Below are positions 53,971 through 64,000 of a stretch of DNA of 64,000 nucleotides, piece after piece; positions within the stretch are counted from its first letter, which is position 1; each line of letters begins with the position of its first letter. The DNA is from Alloscardovia criceti DSM 17774. Lineage in GTDB: Bacteria > Actinomycetota > Actinomycetes > Actinomycetales > Bifidobacteriaceae. The notes below the pieces were generated by a model that was given only the letters and a program-made list of their open reading frames with translations, was not told the DNA's origin and did no database searches. The translations under genes and the position numbers were made by a program. The DNA lies in NCBI RefSeq assembly GCF_000376885.1, contig NZ_AQXR01000006.1, positions 47,750 to 111,749 of the forward strand, written 5' to 3'.

Positions 53971-54777
53971 TTAGCTCTTTATTTGCTCCGCAATGAATTC
54001 CCGTGCTGCCTGAAACGCCATTTCACGGTGTTTTACGTTTCCAAACCCATGATTGCCATCAGTGATTTTCAAGAAATTCATGGAGTCCCCGTAGACCTCA
54101 CGGTATTTTTCAGCATACGAAATCGGAATAAAATCGTGACTGCCATGAATGATCTTGACTTTGCCCTCAAAGCCCTGCGCACGCTTGTATGGATCGGTAG
54201 ACACAGCATCATCTACCATAGCTCCGCCCATTGCCACGCCCATGAAATCAAAATAGCCTTGCTCATCCATCACATGCAGCGGCTGCCCCTGTAAAGTGCC
54301 ACCGCGAATTTCATCCGCGTATGACGCTGCAATTGAGAATAATGTTATTGACTTCGGTTGTGCTTGTACCTGCGGCGCACAGAATGTCGCAATAACCGCG
54401 CCCAAACTGAGCCCTGCCAGATGAAGATTGTCTGGATCACACCCGGGCAACTGGCGTACTTGCGCGATAACCTGAAGCGCATCGGCCACATCACCCGTCA
54501 CGGTGGTGTCGAAGAAAGAACCATCACTCTCCCCGTGACCCGCACGATCGTAGGTAATCGCCATAACTCCTACAGACGCATACATGCGGGCAAGCTGAAC
54601 CATGAAACCTGAATAATCTATACGATTACCGCCAAAACCATGAAGAAGTACCACAACTGGGTACGTTTTTTCTGGGGAAAAATCGTTGGGTAAATATTGA
54701 GTACCGCGCAGGATGAGCCTTTCTCCATCTTCACGCTGGACTGTAAAATTCACGGATTCTAAGTTAATTTCACTCAT
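53971..54777 (-). CDS. Alpha/beta hydrolase resembling cinnamoyl/feruloyl esterases
   Basis: Start ATG at 54777 with AGAGG gives 268 residues. Oxyanion HGFGGN near residue 46, nucleophile Ser124 in AGLSLG, Asp in GSHDFIP and His in DGNHGFG complete a catalytic triad. The YDRAGHGESDGSFFDTTV block is typical of the lactobacillus cinnamoyl esterase group, though the nucleophile elbow there is GHSQG. No signal peptide. Third gene after a GPH transporter and an EstA-like esterase, 52 nt downstream of the latter. Confidence 0.85.
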   Translation of the reverse strand: MSEINLESVNFTVQREDGERLILRGTQYLPNDFSPEKTYPVVVLLHGFGGNRIDYSGFMVQLARMYASVGVMAITYDRAGHGESDGSFFDTTVTGDVADALQVIAQVRQLPGCDPDNLHLAGLSLGAVIATFCAPQVQAQPKSITLFSIAASYADEIRGGTLQGQPLHVMDEQGYFDFMGVAMGGAMVDDAVSTDPYKRAQGFEGKVKIIHGSHDFIPISYAEKYREVYGDSMNFLKITDGNHGFGNVKHREMAFQAAREFIAEQIKS

Positions 54778-54829
54778 TTTAGCCTCTTGACATTTCAAAT
54801 TCTTGTTTGCTTGGTCCATTACGCAGACG

Positions 54830-55621
54830 TTAAGACACAAGCCATTGCACCATTGCATGCGTTCTACTCGACCAAAATTCCCAGTCATGCTTTCCCGGAA
54901 GCTCCTCGTATAGCACTTCTGCAGGGATATCCCGTACATACCGTACGAATTCACGGTTCTGCTCGATAAGGAAATCTTCCGTTCCGCACATCAGATACAG
55001 TCGCGGCTGTTTGTGAGCCTGCACCGCTTTCTTAGCCCGATAGCGCGGATCAAGGGGGCCGAAAGCCACGGACGATAGATCGCCAAAAATGCCCTGATAA
55101 TACGCATAGTTTGCAAGGTTATCGACGTAATCCTCAGAAATCGAATCAATCGTATCCAATATGAGCGCAGAGGACAGGGCAACGACTTTGCCAAAAATCT
55201 CAGGATGTCCTAGCCCAATATTCAAAGCACCAAAACCGCCCATGGAATTACCGGCAACGAAAGTATCCTGCCGAGAATGCGATAGAGGGAAGAGACGCCT
55301 TGTGTAACCTACCAATTCCTGCGCAATAAATGTTTCCCACTGCGTATCTCCATGCGAATCGACATAGAAGCTATTCTCGCCACTCACCAGAAAAACCGCA
55401 AGATTATTTTTCCCAGCTATCCGCTGTATATCCGTGTTTTCCAGCCAGTCCGAGCAATCACCCCCGAATCCGTGGAAAAGATATAAAGATTGTAATGAGC
55501 TGTTTTCTCCGCGAAATGCTTGCCCGCTATAAGCATTAAAGGGGTCTCCAGGGAGAATTGCTTTGATAGTAATCTTCCGTTTCAAAAGAAAAGAATTGAA
55601 ACGAATATCTAGAATTGCCAT
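54830..55621 (-). CDS. EstA-type (tributyrin-esterase-like) esterase
   Basis: A 263-residue alpha/beta hydrolase of the esterase D group: LYLFHGFGGDCSDWLENTDI, nucleophile in VAGNSMGGFGALNIGLGHPE, Asp in CGTEDFLIEQN and His in PGKHDWEFW. It is cytosolic and probably removes acyl groups (acetyl or aromatic) from a sugar brought in by the neighbouring GPH transporter. Confidence 0.88.
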   Translation of the reverse strand: MAILDIRFNSFLLKRKITIKAILPGDPFNAYSGQAFRGENSSLQSLYLFHGFGGDCSDWLENTDIQRIAGKNNLAVFLVSGENSFYVDSHGDTQWETFIAQELVGYTRRLFPLSHSRQDTFVAGNSMGGFGALNIGLGHPEIFGKVVALSSALILDTIDSISEDYVDNLANYAYYQGIFGDLSSVAFGPLDPRYRAKKAVQAHKQPRLYLMCGTEDFLIEQNREFVRYVRDIPAEVLYEELPGKHDWEFWSSRTHAMVQWLVS

Positions 55622-55706
55622 ATCCTCTGCCCGTCTTTCCTAGGCCATTACGGGTCGTGAGAAGAAAGGAGAGATGTCTGCTCACAACCCGCAACGTTGT
55701 GTTTCT

Positions 55707-57062
55707 TTACTGCGCTTCAGTTGCGCTTCGTTGAGATAAGTCTTGGCGAATTTCATCAATTTGGTAGTCCAAACGGTACAAAAGCATCAAACCAATGCCC
55801 AGTGCACCGCAGATTACCGGAATCCAAATGAAGTCGATATTAATGGCATTCAAAGCCTGAGCCGTTTGCACCTGATTTGGTACAAATCCGTTAATTTGCA
55901 ACACATAGCTGGACAGCCATCCTGCAATGCCCGCACCGCAGGTTATGCCAATGGCAGCGCACGAGGTAATCAGACCTTGGCTACGCACATTGCTCTTCCA
56001 CTCTCCATAATCCACCACATCGGCAAGCATCACGAAGCCCATGCTTTGCCCCGCACCAGACAGTGCAGCGATGACGATGGCAAGGAAAATAATCGGCAAG
56101 GACATCATCTGCGCACCGGCATAGAGAATGACGGATCCTACAATGCCCAATGCGAAGAAGACTATGGCAATATTGCGTTTTTTCATGCGTCTTGCAAGCA
56201 CTGGAGCAAGCACCATGCCTAGAATCATTCCCCCAGCATTTAAGCCATTGGCAAGGGATGCCAAATTTTCATTGCCCACATTGTACTTGAAGAAATACAC
56301 CATCGAGGCGGCACGCGTCACCACACCAATGAAAAGTACAAGATTCAAAATAGTAAGAATCCACCAGGGTTCATTCTTTAGCATGCTTACAAAGCTTTTC
56401 ATAAATGGTGGCTCTTCAGCCTTTGCTGTCTGGACACGTTCACGCGTATTCTTAAACGCAAGCAGAAGCAATGCTGCACAAACCACGCCATACAGACACA
56501 TCGTCAGAGTAAAGCCCAGTTGCTGATTTCCCCGTCCCAGCAGGTTAACCAACGGCAATGTCAGCATTCCCGATGCGATGACGCCAATCTGCCCGCCCAC
56601 ATTTCTGAATGCATTCGCAGTGACGCGCTCCTGCGTATTCGTGGTTAAATTAGGCAAAATAGCCGTCACTGGCGTGGTCACAGCCACGGCCACAAAATTC
56701 ATCAGGATATACGTGATATATACGTAGAGCATTTTGAGCGGCTCATTAAAGTTTGGCACACTAAACGTCATCACACCGATAATCGCAAATGGCAGTGCGA
56801 ACCATAAAAACCATGGGCGCACTTTGCCCCACTTTGTATGCGTTTTATCGATGAGCACACCGACGATTGGCCCGGCTAATGCATCGAGCACGCGAACTAC
56901 CAAAAACAGCGTTCCCACTTGCATCAAGCTGATTCCAGCCACATCCGTGTAATAGAACATCATAAAGGCAGTAATAACACTGAATACAAGATTATATGCG
57001 CAATCAGATGCGCCGTAACTGAGCTTCTCTCTTAATGAGAGTTTGACATTGGCGTCTTCCAT
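55707..57062 (-). CDS. GPH-family (MelB-like) sugar transporter
   Basis: A 451-residue, 12-helix glycoside-pentoside-hexuronide cation symporter: KLSYGASDCAYNLVF at the N-terminus, then RVLDALAGPIVGVLIDKTHTKWGKVRPWFLW and a second half with SGAGQSMGFVMLADVVDYGEWKSNVRSQG. First gene of a unit with two esterases. The substrate may be an oligosaccharide or glycoside carrying esters; that is inferred from the neighbours. Confidence 0.92.
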   Translation of the reverse strand: MEDANVKLSLREKLSYGASDCAYNLVFSVITAFMMFYYTDVAGISLMQVGTLFLVVRVLDALAGPIVGVLIDKTHTKWGKVRPWFLWFALPFAIIGVMTFSVPNFNEPLKMLYVYITYILMNFVAVAVTTPVTAILPNLTTNTQERVTANAFRNVGGQIGVIASGMLTLPLVNLLGRGNQQLGFTLTMCLYGVVCAALLLLAFKNTRERVQTAKAEEPPFMKSFVSMLKNEPWWILTILNLVLFIGVVTRAASMVYFFKYNVGNENLASLANGLNAGGMILGMVLAPVLARRMKKRNIAIVFFALGIVGSVILYAGAQMMSLPIIFLAIVIAALSGAGQSMGFVMLADVVDYGEWKSNVRSQGLITSCAAIGITCGAGIAGWLSSYVLQINGFVPNQVQTAQALNAINIDFIWIPVICGALGIGLMLLYRLDYQIDEIRQDLSQRSATEAQ

Positions 57063-57205
57063 CAGATTCGTCTCCTTTGCCTATCTGTAGATAACGTTTG
57101 TTTGAAAAGTTCCTGTGGTTCGCTGCTCACACTCGACAACTCTGTCCATCGCACTTTTCGTTGTGCTCTCATCCTAAAAAGTATTCATAAAAATTTTTTT
57201 CGAAG

Positions 57206-57223
57206 TTTACGAAATTTCGTAAA
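57206..57223. promoter_or_regulatory. Perfect 18-bp palindrome in the GPH - LacI divergent region
   Basis: TTTACGAAATTTCGTAAA is fully symmetric and lies about midway between the divergent genes (145-160 bp from the GPH start, 90-105 bp from the LacI start). Candidate operator of the adjacent LacI-type regulator. Its centre is AATT rather than the CG usual for many LacI proteins, which is a caution. Confidence 0.6.
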
Positions 57224-57290
57224 TGTTATCCCGTTATGCGCGCGTATTCCTTGGAATTCATAGCATACTTTTGCGGGAAAATCTGAAAAG

Positions 57291-57304
57291 AAAGAAATTT
57301 CTTT
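57291..57304. promoter_or_regulatory. 14-bp palindrome close to the LacI start
   Basis: AAAGAAATTTCTTT (57291-57304) is perfectly symmetric and lies within the leader, 7-16 nt before the start codon, so binding there could block the regulator's own transcription or translation. Confidence 0.4.
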
Positions 57305-57310
57305 ATTACT

Positions 57311-58366
57311 ATGGTGAGTATGACGAATGCACTGCAACGACGCCCTAAACTTTCGGAAATCGCACGACTCGCGCATACCACACCATCGACGGTGTCCAAA
57401 GTCATTAATGGAAGGCCAGGGGTCTCAGAACAGACTAGGCAGAATATCGAACGCATCTTGCAGGATCTAGATTATGCAAAGAATCCTGTAAACCACAGTC
57501 GGTCCACAACGCTTGCATTAGTGTTTGAATCTATGTCTAACCCGTGGGTTGTCAACATTATGGAAGGCGCTACGAACGCAGCCATAACCCGCGGATTGAC
57601 TGTGATGGTGTGTGCGAAAACGGCCACCGACGGCACACCCGATGACGGGTATCGTAAGATTATCCGACGCTCTAAACCTCAAGCCATTATTTTTGACCAT
57701 GCATACGTTTCTATGACCGATCGCAATCTATGCAAGGAAATGGCCATACCTTTTGCCGTGGTGGACCCCTCAGGTAAGCCTGCCCAAGGATGTCCCGAAG
57801 CACGCGTGGACAATTGGACGGCCGGTTTTGAAGTGGCCACTCATTTCTTGGAACTGGGCCATACGAAATTTGCGGTGATCTGTGGACCGCTTTCGACACC
57901 ATGCTATCAAGCGCGTTTAGACGGTTTTAAAGCCGGCCTTGCTCAAGAAGATATAAGCCTTTCCCAAGACCATCTGTGCATTGGCGATTATTGGTCAGAA
58001 TCTGCGCGAAAGTCTGCGCTAAAGATTTTAGACGTGCCGCGTTCACAACGTCCTACGGCCATATTTGCCTGCAGCGACAACCATGCGTTTGGCATCTATG
58101 ACGCCGCGCACCAATTGGGTATACGTATCCCGGAAGAACTGTCTATCATCGGCTTTGATGATATCGACAACGCGTGCCACCTTGATCCACCACTGACTAC
58201 TATGCAACAACCTACTGCACTGATGACGAGTGAACTCGTGGGCAGACTTCTCAGCTCGGCATCCAAGAGGAAAACAGTTGCACCACATTTTGCTCAAGCG
58301 AAATTAAAGAGCCTACTCTATCCACCGACTATGGCTGTACGTGGGAGTACTGGACCGATGTATTAA
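57311..58366 (+). CDS. LacI-family transcriptional regulator of the esterase/GPH cluster
   Basis: A 351-residue protein with HTH PKLSEIARLAHTTPSTVSKVINGRPGV and a periplasmic-binding-type effector domain (VVDPSGKPAQGCPEARVDNW, SIIGFDDIDNACHLDPPLTTM). Start is the ATG at 57311 or the in-frame ATG at 57320. Divergent from the GPH-esterase unit, which it presumably represses in the absence of an imported sugar. Confidence 0.92.
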   Translation: MVSMTNALQRRPKLSEIARLAHTTPSTVSKVINGRPGVSEQTRQNIERILQDLDYAKNPVNHSRSTTLALVFESMSNPWVVNIMEGATNAAITRGLTVMVCAKTATDGTPDDGYRKIIRRSKPQAIIFDHAYVSMTDRNLCKEMAIPFAVVDPSGKPAQGCPEARVDNWTAGFEVATHFLELGHTKFAVICGPLSTPCYQARLDGFKAGLAQEDISLSQDHLCIGDYWSESARKSALKILDVPRSQRPTAIFACSDNHAFGIYDAAHQLGIRIPEELSIIGFDDIDNACHLDPPLTTMQQPTALMTSELVGRLLSSASKRKTVAPHFAQAKLKSLLYPPTMAVRGSTGPMY

Positions 58367-58387
58367 TTGGTGTGTGTATGAAAGAAG

Positions 58388-58420
58388 TGAGGGGTGGCAC
58401 CGTGTTGGTGTCACCCCTCA
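58388..58420 (-). terminator. rrn operon terminator region
   Basis: TGAGGGGTG (58388-58396) pairs with CACCCCTCA (58412-58420), 15-nt loop, 14 nt after the 3' end of the 5S gene on the minus strand; T-rich bases follow. It also faces the end of the convergent LacI gene. Confidence 0.75.
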
Positions 58421-58433
58421 TCATACGTGTGAT

Positions 58434-58550
58434 TGCGGCGGTTTGTTACTCTCCCACACCCTATCGAGTGCAGTACCATCACCGTACTAGGTCTTAGCTA
58501 CCAGGTTCGAAAAGGATACTGGGCGTTTCCCCTAGGCCATGACCACCGCA
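58434..58550 (-). rRNA. rrf: 5S ribosomal RNA
   Basis: On the minus strand the RNA starts TGCGGTGGTCATGGC and ends CCGCCGCA, the two ends pairing as helix I; the internal CGAACC and GATGGTAC loops fit actinobacterial 5S rRNA. About 117 nt, ends placed by helix I. The 156-nt spacer to the 23S gene shows no tRNA. Confidence 0.93.
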
Positions 58551-58706
58551 AAATCTTCAATTATCAACCCCATCAATAATGGGCTCATGTATCATTTGTT
58601 TCGTGTTTGTGGTTCGGGGACCGGCTAGTAGACGCGACACGTTTCGTGTTCTCATATAATGCTCCTTGTTGAGTATTAATCGTATTCGCATAAGGAGTGT
58701 TCAATA

Positions 58707-63715
<5,009 letters not shown>

Positions 63716-64000
63716 AAAACTTGCAAAAAGGCCATCAAAAATGACTCACAAAAATAAAATCAACGAAAAAACAAAAAGTTTCAACGCACAAAAAAAGACA
63801 CTCATCAAACCATCACAGTACCCAAACACAAAACAATATTCAGGCGAGCATCACTGGCATTATCAAAACAATAAAAAGTAGTACAAAACACGCTCTTGAG
63901 TTCTCAAACCACCACAACACAAACCAGCACAACCACTCACAAACCAAGCAATCACACCGCATCAGGCAGCGAATAAAAACAATACACCAAACCACAACCC
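63716..64000 (-). other. rrn operon leader, AT-rich
   Basis: No coding sequence is credible here. The minus strand is T-rich and contains the motif GTGGTTTGAGAACT (63899-63912) also found in the 16S-23S spacer; such repeats in Actinobacteria belong to antitermination or rRNA processing signals. The promoter lies beyond the window or very near its edge. Confidence 0.7.

Noticed and set aside
58551..58706. tRNA between 23S and 5S genes
   Set aside because: A GGTCCCCGAACC-like segment is present but the rest of a tRNA fold is missing.

Overview
This 64 kb window looks like chromosomal DNA of a member of the Bifidobacteriaceae with moderate GC, probably an Alloscardovia- or Scardovia-type organism (a family-level call is firm, the genus is a guess from GC and gene content). 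Reasons: the dnaK-grpE-dnaJ-hspR heat-shock operon and a clpB gene both carry HAIR operators for HspR; DUF2469 and DUF4235 proteins, the rplS-lepB-rnhB and argS-lysA gene orders and a long insertion in domain III of the 23S rRNA are actinobacterial traits; and many LacI regulators control sugar genes. No phage, transposase, integrase or CRISPR array was seen.

Layout. 1-650: end of a polytopic membrane protein. 725-5907: arabinose operon araB-araD-araA with its LacI-type regulator, all on the minus strand. 5933-10383: rnhB, lepB, rplS, a glf-like flavoprotein and a DUF2469 gene. 10474-17770: a long minus-strand block of housekeeping genes (GNAT, gatB-gatA-gatC, a SpoU methyltransferase, an orotate-PRTase-like protein, rmuC). 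17883-20336: a copper-type P-ATPase with very unusual architecture. 20412-30765: NUDIX-GNAT fusion, clpB, nucleoside hydrolase with an NMT1-type binding lipoprotein, a broken GNAT gene, lysA and argS. 30911-33244: ArsR-type regulator, a frameshifted MFS exporter and ridA. 33392-40737: GH31 glycosidase, two sugar permeases, a solute-binding lipoprotein and a divergent LacI regulator. 40885-45408: hspR, dnaJ, grpE, dnaK. 45631-49035: phosphatase, DUF4235, nitroreductase, a small zinc-ribbon protein and an aldo/keto reductase. 49195-53398: a four-gene plus-strand cassette of GT2, an ArnT/YkcB-like GT39 and two low-complexity membrane proteins. 53518-58366: YccF, two esterases, a GPH-type sugar transporter and another LacI regulator. 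58434-63715: an rrn operon (16S-23S-5S, minus strand) with its leader running to the window end.

How genes work together. Three sugar-linked cassettes (arabinose; alpha-glucoside uptake plus GH31; GPH transporter plus two esterases) each sit with a LacI-family gene and with palindromes centred on CG or AT that look like their operators. HspR autoregulates the dnaK operon and probably co-regulates clpB.

Most interesting points. (1) The P1B-ATPase has an N-terminal cupredoxin domain and a C-terminal YHS domain, and its ATP-binding N-domain is missing in frame; the YHS part has its own strong ribosome binding site and ATG. (2) The C-terminal domain normally fused to ArnT/YkcB-like GT39 enzymes is here a separate protein with its own anchor helix, and the gene between carries a similar helix. 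(3) One GNAT gene has two in-frame stop codons, and one MFS gene has a single-base shift at a T6 run.
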